Below are positions 23,280 to 35,600 of a stretch of DNA of 64,000 bases, piece after piece (positions within the stretch are counted from its first letter, which is position 1; each line of letters opens with the position of its first letter). The notes below the pieces were generated by a model. It did not search any database, was not told the origin of the DNA, and saw nothing but the letters and a program-made list of their open reading frames with translations. Position numbers and translations under genes: made by a program. The DNA comes from Opisthocomus hoazin (Eukaryota; Chordata; Aves; Opisthocomiformes; Opisthocomidae): the NCBI RefSeq assembly GCF_030867145.1, contig NC_134414.1, forward strand, positions 81,210,504-81,274,503, written 5' to 3'.

Positions 23280-23799
23280 TGTCATGGTTTAACCTCAGCC
23301 AACATCTCGGCACCAGACAGCCGCTTGTTCGCTCCCCCCCTCCCTCCATTGGCATGGGGAGGAGAATGGGAAAGAGTAAAAACTCATGGGTTGAGATAAA
23401 GACAGTGTAACAGGAAAGCAAAAGAAGATATAACAATAACAATAACAAATATACAAAACCAGTGATACACAAATGCAATTGCTCACCACCTGATGAATGA
23501 TACCCAGTGATGGCTGCCCCTCAGCCAGCTTCTCCCAGCTTTTTATGCTGAGCATGACGTCATCCGGAATAGAACACCCTTTTGGCCAGTTTGGGTCAGC
23601 TGTCCTGGCTGTGTCCCCTCCTAGCTCCCCGTGCACCTGGCAGCCAGGCCAGCGTGAGAAGCTGCGAAGTCCTTGACTGCCTAGCAACAGCTAGAAACAC
23701 CAGGATGTTATCAACATTATTTTCGTCCCAAATGCAAAACACAGCACTAAACCAGCTACCAGAAAAAAAATTAACTGGATCCCAGCCGAGACCAGGACA
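23280..23799 (-). mobile_element. Solo LTR of an endogenous retrovirus
   Basis: A 520-bp unit bounded by TG and CA with imperfect terminal inverted repeats: the minus strand begins TGTCCTGGTCTCGGCTGGGA and ends near GGTTAAACCATGACA. I recognise it as a high-copy avian LTR, probably of an ERVL-type family, but cannot assign the family name by eye. On the minus strand a CRE-like TGACGTCA palindrome (23555-23562) lies just before a TATA-like CATAAAAAG (about 23538-23547), as expected for U3 promoter elements. The flanks carry a 5-bp target duplication with one difference (ACTGT at 23275-23279, ACTAT at 23800-23804). No internal retroviral genes are present, so it arose by recombination between two LTRs. 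Confidence 0.88.
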
Positions 23800-23939
23800 A
23801 CTATGTGTTATGAGAAGAGATACTAACTTGTCCTCGTTCGGAGCCTGGATCTCATTAGCTTAATATGTTATTCCCCAGTTCTTGCTTGGATGAAGGCAGT
23901 GAAACTCATCCCTACCAGCTTCTGCGTGCCACTGAGGAT

Positions 23940-24330
23940 TTTGTAGACCTCTTTCCTACCTACCTCACATTGTTTCTTTTCCAAGCTGAAAAGTCCTTAA
24001 CTAATCAACTCATAAGGTTTTAAATTCATGCCTTAGATCATCCTGCATGCCTTTCTCTTGACCTTTTCCAGTTCTTGTAGGTCCTATCTGTGATGAAGAG
24101 ACCAGAAGCACATAAAGTAAACAATGTGTGGGTGAACCATGGATTTCTACAATGCTGAGCTGATGCATGGAATTATGTACTATGATTCATAGTGGCCACT
24201 GCTGAGCAACATCATTTTGTACACAAAGTGATGACTGGATTTCCCCATGTGCAACACTTCACACTTACAATGCTGAATTTCACCCTCAAACATTCGTGCT
24301 ATCATGCACACCTTCAGGCAGGTGGCATAT
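23940..24330 (-). mobile_element. Ancient CR1/L3-like LINE relic
   Basis: A heavily mutated fragment whose complement matches an old amniote CR1 ORF2 pattern: recognisable stretches are CTCTTGACCTTTTCCAGTTC, GGGTGAACCATGGATTT, CATCATTTTGTAC and the TGAATTTCACC block, in the right order and spacing. It is far more diverged than the other CR1 copies here and has no usable frame. Confidence 0.7.
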
Positions 24331-24539
24331 ACCCTAAGCATCGCCTTAGAGAAACACCACTCCGGTGGGCAGCAGTGTAGACCTCAAGTTATTTTAAACT
24401 TTTTGAGTGGGAAAACGCAACAAAAAATTATCAAGCAACTCCAGGATGGTCTCTGGCTCTCTCATGTGTCAGTGTAGATGTAGCCAAACAGACACTGAGC
24501 CCAAAATGGAGCATCGTCAATCTAGAGAATGTTTATCAA

Positions 24540-24845
24540 AGCACCACCAGCCCTGACTGTCCCTGCCCAGCCCCCCCCGGGCTCCCCCCACCCTGCCCAG
24601 GGCCCACAACCCCATGTCAGCCCCCCGGGGGCCTCAGGTCCTGCCCCAGCAATGCTGCAGCAGGGCCGGCCTCCAGCTCCCCACAGCCCTGCCGTGCCCA
24701 GCCATGGGCCCACGTCCCGGCTGGGCCTCGGGCTGTCCCCATCCCCAGGGAGGTGCCCGATGCCCGGGGCTGGCGCTCCCTCGGTGCCTCCCGGCTGCCT
24801 GGCTCCTGGCTGAGGTGCGACAGGCCCTGGCTGCCAGCCCCCTTC
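24540..24845. other. GC- and C-rich patch
   Basis: About 300 bp dominated by CCC and CAG/CCAG words with long C runs, in an AT-rich setting. CpGs are fewer than in the ASMTL island. Frames are open by composition on both strands with Pro/Gly/Ala-rich products and no recognised domain. Confidence 0.5.
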
Positions 24846-26877
24846 AGAAATGCTCAAAATTCAAAAATATGTGTATTTGGTGCACCTGTTGGGCAAGGAG
24901 AAGAATTTGAAGTTAGCAAACATCTCATTCAAGTACTGCTGCTTTAAAAATTTGTGTGAAGGGGGTATGCCAATGCCAGCTTCCAAGATAGATATATATA
25001 TATATAAAAGAAGAGATATGCAAAGAAAAAAAATCAATCTTCAAAATGCTTGGGAAAAATAAGAGACTTAAAATGATACAGAAATCTGAAAAAAGCACAG
25101 TAACAATGGGAAATAGATTTATTTTATTTCATGGCTTGTTTTCCCTGCCCTCTTCTAAGCTTGGAATTTTCTTATACGTGGCAGGTGCAAACAAAGCAAA
25201 GAATCTTAAGTCGTCCTTTTTATTTTTTTTCTTTTTATTATTATTATACTTACAAAAAAATCCAAGCACATTCATAGATTAAATTGCTAAACAATAATTA
25301 AAAACAAAACCACAAAGAAACAAAACCAAAAACCAAACAGAGGCCTATACATTTGTGTCTTCTCAGTAATATTACATTAACCACAGAGGCAATCAAGTAA
25401 GCATGTCGCCCATGGCCTATATTCCCCAAACCAAAGGCAATATGGACATGAACTTCTCAATAACCTCTCAAATGGCAATTTATATTTATGTGTATATTTA
25501 TATACATGTATATATATGTTTGTCAACTCACACCCACTGACCACGGTGGGTAGAAGTCCTGCTACCTTATGGTGCCCCAGAAGGACATGTTTCCAGTGTC
25601 AAACAACAGTATGTTGGGCCACTTTAATGATTTTTTTCTCCTCTTCTCTAAAAAAAACTCTCCAAAATTTCACAGTATGCACCATTGGGCTCAAAAGATT
25701 GCAGTCATTGCATTCATTTTTGTATTCCTTTCTCGAGTAAGAATCTTGCTGACCCAAATGGGAATTTTGCCTAATCTGAGCTAACTAGAGGCTAGTTAGT
25801 AAAATGGCACAAATGGTACCTGAGTGAGGCATCCTTCCTGCTCCTTTTTAGACAACGTCAGAAGAGGGGTGAAGGGCTATGAAGAGCTGTGAGAGACTGG
25901 AGAGAAGAACATTTTTGATCAGTTGTGAGCATCTTTTCTCTCTTGCAAAAGGAACAATTCAGTATTTTTCAAAGTATAGCAGTTGATGTTCAAAGTGCGA
26001 AGTTTCTGCCCTTTTGGCTCTATTTGGTGTCAGTTACAGTTCAGGTGTGTTGCAGCACATTTTAGGAGGCATTAAGCACTTGAGGGTCAGGTTCAAGGTA
26101 AAACAGAGTGAAAATCTGCTTTAGAGCTAGGACAAGTAATGGTTTTCATTGTAAAAATACTTGCATGTTAAAAAGAAAAAGGAGAGAGATTTCAATAGAA
26201 CCTCCAAAAAAGTTTCTGCCACAGCAAAATGCTGAAAAAGGTTTTGGTAGTGAGAAAGCAGCAATTCTGTGAAAGTGGATGGTGAAGGGACTTGAACAGC
26301 AATGTGAAACCGTGCACTGCTAAACTGTTATGCAGGTTTGCAAAACCTAAGTAAACTAGCTGAATTTCTGCCTGGTGGATGTGGGAAAGCTTAGGAAGAG
26401 CCATCTCTCTTTCTTTGGAGGTCCTGTTGCAAGCAGGCATTTTGGAGCATGTGCTTGAGCTGGTGCAGGAGCTCAGAGCTCTGGACTCACCCAGGGACAT
26501 ACTCAGGGTACTCCTCTCCTTCAGCACATGCGAGGTCATCTAAAGTAATAAGCCCACCTCACTGCATGTATGCACCCAGCACAGAGGCTGGCAGTTCACG
26601 GCAGCTTCCGGGAAACCTGATGGGAAGGTTTGGATGGGTTACGTATCACTAAGGTTGGCCTTGAGGGCAGATCTATTGAGACTAGCACCGTTAAATGCCA
26701 TAAAACACTTCAGATGGTTTTTAAAAGGTAGTACGAGGTCCACTCACATTTATCCTACTCCAACAACTGGTGATACCTTAGCAGAATGTAGGACTTACAA
26801 ATATCTCATAGCTGATTTTGTGGTTATCCTGCCTCTGTTGTGCAGAAATTCGTGGTGATTGATGGTGGAAAATTGTG
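24846..26877. other. Intergenic, no gene seen
   Basis: AT-rich DNA with a short TA repeat (about 24990-25006) and further TA-rich runs near 25480-25520. Minus-strand AATAAA-type hexamers occur around 25118-25128. Nothing else is recognised. Confidence 0.5.
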
Positions 26878-28546
26878 TTTTAATCATGTCATGCACAAAG
26901 AAAAAACACGGATTGTAATGGATTGTAATGACCTTGGGTGTTGTGTTTTACTTAGGCACAGGAGGTCAGAAATTAGTAAAGGTCTGCTCAGGGCAGACCT
27001 AGCCTGTGGCGTCTGAACCGGGTATCCACGATGTTGAAGACAACCTCCTACGCAGCGTTGGATGGAGTTGCAGCGCAGCAAAAGGGCACTGGATGACTTT
27101 GTCTCACTTGTGAGGGGAAACTTGTCTGGCTCTGTCAGGTGGTTTTTGACTCCTCCTGTCAGTGAGAGCCAAAGGTAGGTAAAAAGCTGAAAATACTACA
27201 GGAAAAGCTTTGCCTTTTTCTGTCACCAGTACATATTCTGTGAGAGTTGTCTTTCCAAGCACACAGGCAGTTGTTGAGATGTTAGAAGAATTAAAACATG
27301 ACACAGTATATGCAAACAAGCTGGAGAAGGATATTTCAGAGAGGAGTCCCAAGCACAGGACTGTACAATCAACCTGCTGTAACCTGTTTCCAGGGTACTT
27401 GGTACATCTCCCATTTTCAAGCCCTGCTTTCATTTTTTCTTTTTCTTTCTGTTTGCCTGCTTGAAAGAAGTAAGTTTCTGACATCTGACCATAGGGACAG
27501 GTTTTCAGCTAGTTTCTGCTGGCACAGAATCACTCCAGTCTGTGGCTGAATTCTCATATATCGAGCTGAAAATCTTGTTAATAATCCACACCATCGCCAT
27601 AAGGAAGATAAACTCACTGTCCGTGAACTACATAAAGCTAAATTCTCTGCTGAGGGGGATGATGGTTCTGCGTGTAGCCTATAGTGAGTTGGTGAATATG
27701 ACTTGTTGATACCAGCCACATATGAGCAGCAGCATTATTATTGTAGTAGGTCAATGTGAGAGAATCAGTTTTCTTAAATCAGCTGCTCTTCACTGTCCTG
27801 AGAAATTAATAACTTCAAGAAATGAAAATATAATCCACTCAGCAGCTGAAGTAGTCTCAGTCATTGTTATTTCTAGCTTTCTTTTCATTGTATGAGATAT
27901 TTTGCTATATAAAATTGAAATAAATAATGATTCAACCTAACCTTTTCATAGGTTAGTGTGGTTTAGTTCTCACAAACAGTTGGGCAAGTGTTGCGGTGAA
28001 TTCACAGTGGCTATGCATTGTACATTAATGGTAAAATGACAAGCTATTTTTACTCAATCTTTTATAGAAATACAACAAGCCGGAAAGCAATACATAAAAA
28101 AAAAAACCTGAACAAAAAAAACCCCAGCACATTGCTTAGAAAAATAACTCCCTTACCCCAAATCCAACTTCAGTGTATGCTCTAATTGATATACAGTAAT
28201 ATTTCACATTCGCTGAGAATCTCAAGCCTTTGGTTAAACACTGAGATCATACAACCTGAAAGTAATTTTTGTTCTAAACTTGTCCTTTAGTTTCATGCAG
28301 CAGGACTAGTTCCAGGCCAAACCCTAAATATGAATGTTGGGTTTGCTTCAGTGGCTTCTTGAATAAGCTCAGTTTCTTTAACGCTTCCATTTCTGACCAG
28401 AAAACACTGAAGTAGGATGTGCAATATGAGTATGGCTTGACTTCTGTCATTGGAGCAGGTATTTTGAGGGCAGCCATTCAAAAAGAAATGTTTTCTGTGT
28501 CTGCTCCTGGATGTCACAGGTGCCTTTCTTCTGGGGATGTCTAAGG
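26878..28546 (-). other. Possible P2RY8 3' UTR
   Basis: The region downstream of the P2RY8 stop on the minus strand. The first poly-A-signal-like hexamer I find reading downstream is ATTAAA at 26883-26878, which would give a 3' UTR of about 1.7 kb. A 10-bp tandem duplication (GATTGTAATG twice, 26911-26930) lies close to it. The true end could differ. Confidence 0.35.
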
Positions 28547-29620
28547 CTAAAAAACACTTTCTTGCCTTTGCAAATAGACCTTTACTCCCTCTAACCCATC
28601 CACAGGTCCGCTTGACATCGACCTGGCTGACATGGTCCTGCCAGAGAATAAGCTTTCCCTCCTAGTTTCCAAACTGTCGCTGAGCAGTACCTTAGGGCGA
28701 AAGACTTGCATGAATTTCTGGTAAAATTCTTTGGATGCGAAATAATAAATGAAGGGATCTATGCAGTTGTTTAGGCAACTGAGGCACAAGGTGAGCTTGT
28801 AGGCAGGGTACAAACTACTGTGGTAAAATAGGCGGCTGATCATATGCGCAAGTAGGATAAAGTTATTGGGGGCAAAGCAAGTGATGAATACCAGAAGGAC
28901 TATCATCGCCAGGTATATGGATCTAGTCTTCTGCCTGTTACCATATCTGTTTGATGTCTGAATAAGCTTCCGAATGGTGCCAATATAGCATCCGACTGTT
29001 ACAACGAAAGGGATCAGAAAGAGCACGACAAATAGCGTGAGGAGAAAGGCTACCCAGGCTCCGAAGTTGGGCAGCATATCCCATTTCAGGACATCAAAAC
29101 AGGTTATAATCCCCAATTCTTTCACTTCATAGGTCAGATCTGTGCTTTCCAGCGGGTAGAAGGCTAGTAGCAAGAAAATCCACATACCCAGGCAGGCAGC
29201 CAGGGCATATCTTTTCCTTCTCCACTTGATCAACTTCATGGGATATACCACACCCATGTACCGCTCGATGCTGATACAGGTCATGGTCAGTATGGAAGAA
29301 TACATGTTGGCGTAGAACATCACAGTCACGAGGCTGCAAAGAGTCTTGCCAAAGATCCAGTGATTGCTTTGGATGTGATAAGAAATCTGGAAGGGAAAGC
29401 AGCTGGCCAGCATGAGATCTGTGATGCTTAGGTTGATCATGAAGATGACAGAAGGTGTTTTGGGTTTGATATGCAAGCAGAGCACCCAAAGCGAGAACAA
29501 GTTGCCAGGGATACTGATCAGAGCCACCAGTGTATACACAACAGGGAGGGTGATGGAGATAGCTTTATTCTGGAGCATTGCCAGCGTTTCAACGTCCAGG
29601 TGGGATCCGTTTTTAACCAT
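28547..29620 (-). CDS. P2RY8: P2RY8, G-protein-coupled receptor
   Basis: Complete 357-residue class A GPCR in one exon. P2RY8 is a plasma-membrane receptor that couples through G-alpha-13 to restrain migration and growth of germinal-centre B cells; its known ligand in mammals is S-geranylgeranyl-L-glutathione. Visible marks are an N-glycosylation site at Asn4, GN (39-40) in TM1, the Asp of NLSITD (68) in TM2, Cys95 and Cys174 for the extracellular disulfide, ERY (119-121) ending TM3, CFAPNN (248-253) in TM6 and DPFIYYF (288-294) in TM7. The Ser/Thr-rich tail holds RRESLFSGRT and ends LQRQESVF, both characteristic of P2RY8 rather than other P2Y receptors. Length matches the family (about 359 in human). 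The ATG at 29620-29618 aligns with the family start. No disruption is seen. Confidence 0.97.
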   Translation of the reverse strand: MVKNGSHLDVETLAMLQNKAISITLPVVYTLVALISIPGNLFSLWVLCLHIKPKTPSVIFMINLSITDLMLASCFPFQISYHIQSNHWIFGKTLCSLVTVMFYANMYSSILTMTCISIERYMGVVYPMKLIKWRRKRYALAACLGMWIFLLLAFYPLESTDLTYEVKELGIITCFDVLKWDMLPNFGAWVAFLLTLFVVLFLIPFVVTVGCYIGTIRKLIQTSNRYGNRQKTRSIYLAMIVLLVFITCFAPNNFILLAHMISRLFYHSSLYPAYKLTLCLSCLNNCIDPFIYYFASKEFYQKFMQVFRPKVLLSDSLETRRESLFSGRTMSARSMSSGPVDGLEGVKVYLQRQESVF

Positions 29621-29688
29621 TATTCACGAGAAGGTTCTTGATCTCTGTAAGCGAGCTGGATCGTATCATGAACACTTGGCTTCAGAAC
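29621..29688 (-). other. P2RY8: P2RY8 5' UTR part of coding exon, with splice acceptor
   Basis: Sixty-eight bases upstream of the ATG follow a good acceptor, a pyrimidine-rich stretch ending TTTGTCCTCCAG at 29690-29689. This matches the known P2RY8 layout of an untranslated first exon far upstream and one coding exon. A second, poorer AG (CTTACAG) lies within the exon. Confidence 0.75.
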
Positions 29689-32600
29689 CTGGAGGACAAA
29701 TGTCAAGAGAGAAAAGCAATATGTCAAAACAGAAATTAATAACATAATTGTTCTATTAATCAAACTAAGAAAAAGCCGTATGGATCTTGGCAGATTATCT
29801 CTGACTGAACTTAATCCATTAAATTTATCTCCTGATAACTCTCTCCTCCCTCAGAATCATGGTAATGCTTTACTAGTCTTACTTCTTCCTCGCTTTCAAC
29901 AGCTACTTTTTCCCTGCTGAATAGCTTTCTGATACTTTTTACAGTTTATACATTATCACACCTCTTATGTTATTGTGCCATAAAGAAAATCATGTGTCAC
30001 AAATTGAAATTAAACTGATGTCTGCATGAGAACACTACGCCATAGGATCTCCATCAGCTAAATCTGTCCTGTCTACTTTGGATGTCAAGATCTTTCTTCT
30101 TGTAATACACAATATTTTCTGACTTGTGGTTTGTTTATTTTTGGTCCAAATAAACAGCGATCCATTCCAAGTAAATGCTAGATTTTTTTATTTTTTTTTT
30201 TTTCAGTTGGGGAAAGGAGAACATGCAATCAATTATTCTTGGTATACTTATGATATAAACAGCATATAAGGAAAACCCCATGTATAATCGAGAACCAGGA
30301 ACAAATTACAGTTGCTTGGACCGGTTTACAGGCTGAAGGGACTAGGCTAAAGAAGTAACAAACCCTCTTCTAACAAAACAAAAAGCTATTGAGTTTCAAT
30401 TTCTGCAAGATGCAAGTTATTAAAAAAATATTCTGTTTGCATCTGCCTTACTGGCATTACCTGTAATTCTGCAAAATTAGTTTCAGTTTTGCAGTCTGCA
30501 AAGCAAAACCACGCTTGCACCGTCTGACCTATGTAGATCTTTCTTGACCGACACAATAGCTTATGGTTTAGCTTATTTATTTTCTACAGTGTAGCAGCAT
30601 TTAGCAGCTGCAAACAAGAACGCATGCCTCAGTGTGCCACATGCAGGCATGCTTGCTTTCATTAAGCTGCAAGTACAGGGATGTAGTTTCACAAAAGTAT
30701 AGGGTTGAAAAAGTGAAGAAGTGGCAATGAATGACCAGAAAGGCAGAGCATACAGCAACAGTGAGCTCTGTGAAGAGTGGCAATATCGGCCTGGAAAGGG
30801 TCCCAGGCCAAGCCAGGTGATACCTCTGGGCACAGCTGTGGTGTTTAATAAAAGAGGGGCAGAGAGTGAGTACAGACATACAGCCCTACTTGTGGACTCC
30901 GATCACCTGCACTGTTTAATCCAAGCATTTCTTTGCAAAACATATCTGCTCTAGAGAGTTAGATAAAAAAAACGTAGGTGCTGGTCAGTTGGTGTCATTT
31001 AACCTGACATCTAGTTAAATCAGACCTTTCATTTAATTGTGTGGCTATAGCCCATGAACAGTGTAACAGGTCAGTCCGTCAGAGAGGTGGTCAGCCCTCA
31101 GTGCTGGCTAACTCCAGCTGGAAATCACCATTCTGACAACTATAGTTTCTGACAGAGGATCTTACTGAATAACTTGCTAGACCTTAGAGAAAATAACTGT
31201 TGATGGTTCCTGAGGCCTAGCAAAGGTGAAGTCTCTACTGAACACTGTAGTGCAGTAGAAAGAGATACTCAGCTGAGTGCAGATCCAGAAGAAGCACAGC
31301 TACAGCATCAAGAAGCTCAGTGGGGGCTTATTTCTATTGTTTCTTGATCTGATCAGTTTGACATAGTGCTTCAAACGTCAGCTAAAAATATTCATAAGTA
31401 GTGACAGTCAGTATCAAACAAGTGAATGTTGCCAGTCTTTCAGGAGTTTCTGTCTGAGCTGTTGGAAGCCCAGAAAAAGGCACAAGAAAATAGGAATTGC
31501 AGAGAAGTCAGAGACGTGCTCCTGATGTATCATGCTTATGACACAGAGAAAACACGTTCCAAGTAATGAGCACAACAAATGATCACAACTGCAAAGAACC
31601 TTTGAGCCAAATCTATTGCAGATGAAATTCTGTTCTTGTCAGTGGAGCAACATCAAGAATTAAATCAACTCTTCAGTTTTCAGGGGAACTTGAAAAAGCA
31701 CTTACTGATGTAAAGCTCTTGGAAAAAAAACCCTGAATGCTATCTATTTCAGCTCTTCTGTCTATGTCTCACCACAGTAAATACCTATTCATGAACTATT
31801 TATTGGCTCAAAAGTCCTTCTCAAGTGACACCCCTTTGTGCCTAACAACCCTAAACCTCCCGAAACAAACAGAAAAGTTTTATCTATATCAAAGTAATTA
31901 TGGAGCTCTAGTAATAAGCCTTTGCAAGTGAAAGATATTTGCCCTCACAGGCTAAGTGATCTCACACTTAGATACTATTCCTATAGAAATTGTATAGACT
32001 TGAGAGGTAGGACTACAGGTGAAAATTTCCATTAAATCTGTCATGCTTGTCATAAAATTATTGAATACCTCCTACATTCGGTTTTGAGTTAGAGCTAATA
32101 TCACAAACACATTTTATTCTAAGCTTGCTTTTTCCAGGAGCACATCGTGATGAGAAGGAGATTAAAAAATGGGCACACAGATGCTGCAGTATGCAAAATA
32201 GTGTCAGGATTTGTGGCCTGGCTAAAGGCAGATGTTACGCACTTGTGGAACACTACCAGCAGTAAAACACAAGTGCCTCCCAAACTTGGGCATCTCTTGA
32301 ATAGGGGTTGAAAGGCACCAGACTTTGTGGTTAGGTGCCTACAAGAACTCTCCAAAAAGGGTAGGTCTCCTTGGCATGTTTTTCAGTAAGGAAGGTGTCC
32401 ATTGCAAGGAGAAAAAGAACAATGCGATGGTTCCCCAGTGTCTTCTGCAGGGGATGAAGGGGCATGCAAAGCACACAAGACTGTTGTTGCAAGTCATTCT
32501 TGAGGGCAAATAGCCTCTTGGGGACATGTGGAGTACAGAAAATATTCCTTCTGACTTTGCCTTTCCTTTTGTCAAATCCTTCTGAGGCTTTAATACCGAA

Positions 32601-35600
32601 TTTCCTGTTCAGGAAAGCCTGGGCTAGCAGGAATTCCTGCTCTGAGTCATCCTTACTTGTGATGCTTTGCTTTTTAAACACCCAGATTAAGCTGCTGGAA
32701 CCACAATGTAGCATTTTAGCATACTTTACCTCTCCCATTATTGCATCTATTTGGGTTTAGTTAACACTGTATTTATATTTTCATCCTGTTCAGGGAAACT
32801 TTATGTCCTTCCCCCACTGCAACCACAGTCTCTGTCTCCTGTGGTTTACCTTGAAAATGTCATAAATCAAGTGAGAAAGTAATTTTTATGAGGATTAGAA
32901 TTAGATTCCCCTTACATTTTATGAGTTGCTTCCTTTCAATCTCAGGTTTCTGACACAATTCAAATAAGTGGAGCTTGCATGGATTCTCTGCAAGAGAAAC
33001 TTTGCTTTGCTGCAGGACAACTTTAAAATATCAAATCTCAGCTAAGGTTTCATATGCATAATCTGTAAAAATATAGTTCTTTTACATAAAAATCATACAT
33101 AAATTACATATAATACATAAATTACATAAATATCCCTGTTAGAAAGACATGGATTTGATTCTATTTTGGGGAGAGCTGTATTTAAACTATGATAGACAAA
33201 TGGACATACAGGTAGACTGAAAAAAAACCTCAGTAAGGATTCTTCAGGTGAGAAGATCCAGTCCTGTTGCCATTTACATCAATCCTCAGGCTTCTGACAT
33301 ACAAAGAGAAATGTTAAGCTTTTCTGCTTGCCTCATTTCTGAAACCTTTGGTGGGTGGATGTATTTTAGTTTTACACTAGGTACTAAGAGCACCTACAGC
33401 CTCTGGAGTAACCCTAACTAAATCCAAGTAGGATTTTTTTGCTTCTTTTCATGGCACATGGCACTCTGCACAGAAAGCTCACTTGGAAATACAGTAATGC
33501 CACATTTTCATCTGAGCTGTAACTGTAAGCAAAGGTCACAGCTGCTCAGCACCTTTTAGACAGGAATGGTAACTTCTTTCCCTTGAATTGATAAAAGATG
33601 ACAAATAAAACATTAAAGGGTATACTGAAAATCAAACAGTAAAAAATCAGAAGAGGACTGTCTTATTGCTTTGCCATGGAAGAGTAACAGCAGAAATGTG
33701 TCTACTTTCTTTTTTGGGGTCTACTAAATAAAATTGATGTGTTTCCTCTCTTACATCTATTCTTTTCCTGTAGTCCATGTCAAGTGCACCTATGAAAAAG
33801 ACTGAAAAGCCTGTGAGCCGAATGAAAACCAGAATCACCATTTTATAAAAAATTTTGTGATCTGTTTTGTGATATGAGATGGAAAAATAAATCTCAAAAC
33901 ATATCATGCAACAGAAAGCCTTGCACAACCTATTCTGTTTCGTGATTTTTGGTTCATTACCTGTCAAAGCACTACTGTGTAGAATAAAAAGGTCTTATTT
34001 AATAAATTCTTTGATATTGTTACACTTTTGGAAAGGCACCCTTCCAGCTGAAGAATGTAGGATGGCATGTTTCAGATGATAGGAAAAACAAACTGAAATG
34101 CAATTTCAACTCAATTTCGAACAGATTCAGAATGAAGAAAATTGAAAGCACGGATTTTATTGTAAGCACTTAGAGAAAACCTATTAACAGTTTTTAATCA
34201 ACGCAAATGTGTCTGAAGAATGTATTTTGTTTTTTCTCAAAAGACTGCATTTTTTGAAAACATTTTTTTATTATTCTTTACTTGTGTGGTTTGATACTAT
34301 GACAAAGCAGTAACAAGATCTAAAGGGTTAGGATAGTTTATGTCTACCTAAATGTAGCTAAAACTGGTGGAAACTTAGGGATCCTGAGTGTGCAGTGTTC
34401 CTGCTGGGGATTCAGCCCCGCCTGGACTGTTTGAATTGCTAGAGAGATGAAAGAATATTAGACAAGCACAGAAAACAGACACTTCATTTCTATTGTAGAA
34501 TGAGTAGGAGGAGAAGAAGGAGCCAGGAAGGCAAGGGGCCAGTCGCCAGTCATCTTGACTTGTGGGAAAAGTGACAAACACTTTGATATTTAGATAGAGC
34601 AAGGGGGTTTAATATGAGGAACAAGAAGAAAAAGTGCCCTTTTGTAACACATCTCAGTTATTGTTCCTAAAGCATCATTGATGCGATTCAGAGAAACACT
34701 TCTGCAAATGTTCAAGTTCACCAAACTGAGGAATGTAAATGAGTGCATCTCTGATTACGTGTTCCTTAAACTGAACGTGGGCTTTACCGAAAGAGGCTGC
34801 AGGTTTTGTCCGGATGGTTCTTTCTCACTCTCATAATAAACTTTCATGCAAATTTTATCCTGTAGGGCTACATCTCTACATCTCTAAAACCCAAGACTTT
34901 GGTTCACTTAGTCAAGATCTGAACCGAAGTCTTCTAAGAAACTTCTTTGTATCTGGCCTTCCCTGTTCTTTTTGCTGATTTCTTTTTTGTTTCTGTTGTC
35001 TTATTTTGAGTGTCACTATTGCAAAGATCAGAAACTGTTGCTGAGCCTGTAGTTAGGTTATCACAAAGGCATTTTTTCACACTAGGCTTTAGCTTATCTT
35101 CTTTTAAGAATGAGTACATTTGGGAAATGAGAAATCTACCCTCTGTGCACTTATGCGTACAAGTATTTCTGAGGAAATAAAACATCTGAAAGCATGTAAC
35201 TAGCTGCAATATTGCTGACCTTCTATGTCATTTAGTTTTAGAAAAATAAAACTGTTCTTTGTTTCTTATTTTTTACCAAAGATTATTCAGATAAAGAACA
35301 TGTGAAAACCATGCATGCCTTCACTGCAAAAGATGGCATATTTTTTACAATGAAAGAGTTACATTATTATCACTATATTAATCAAAAACACTTGCGGAGA
35401 CAAACATCAGTCTTTATCTTAGTACACCTAGTCAAAGTAAACCCTATGGTGGTTATAGCTCTGACCTCAAATAGTTCAGGCAAGGTAAAACAGGAGTGTC
35501 TTCCCTCCACAAGGATTTCACATTGAGAAGTTAAAAAACCCTCTGTTTTTTCAGTAAGAAAATTTAGAAGCATTAGATTAGTGTGGTGGAGGGGTACATG

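Noticed and set aside
22800..23687. Frames of 116-144 codons around the solo LTR
   Set aside because: They cross LTR borders and intergenic DNA and show no conserved pattern; no retroviral domain is present.
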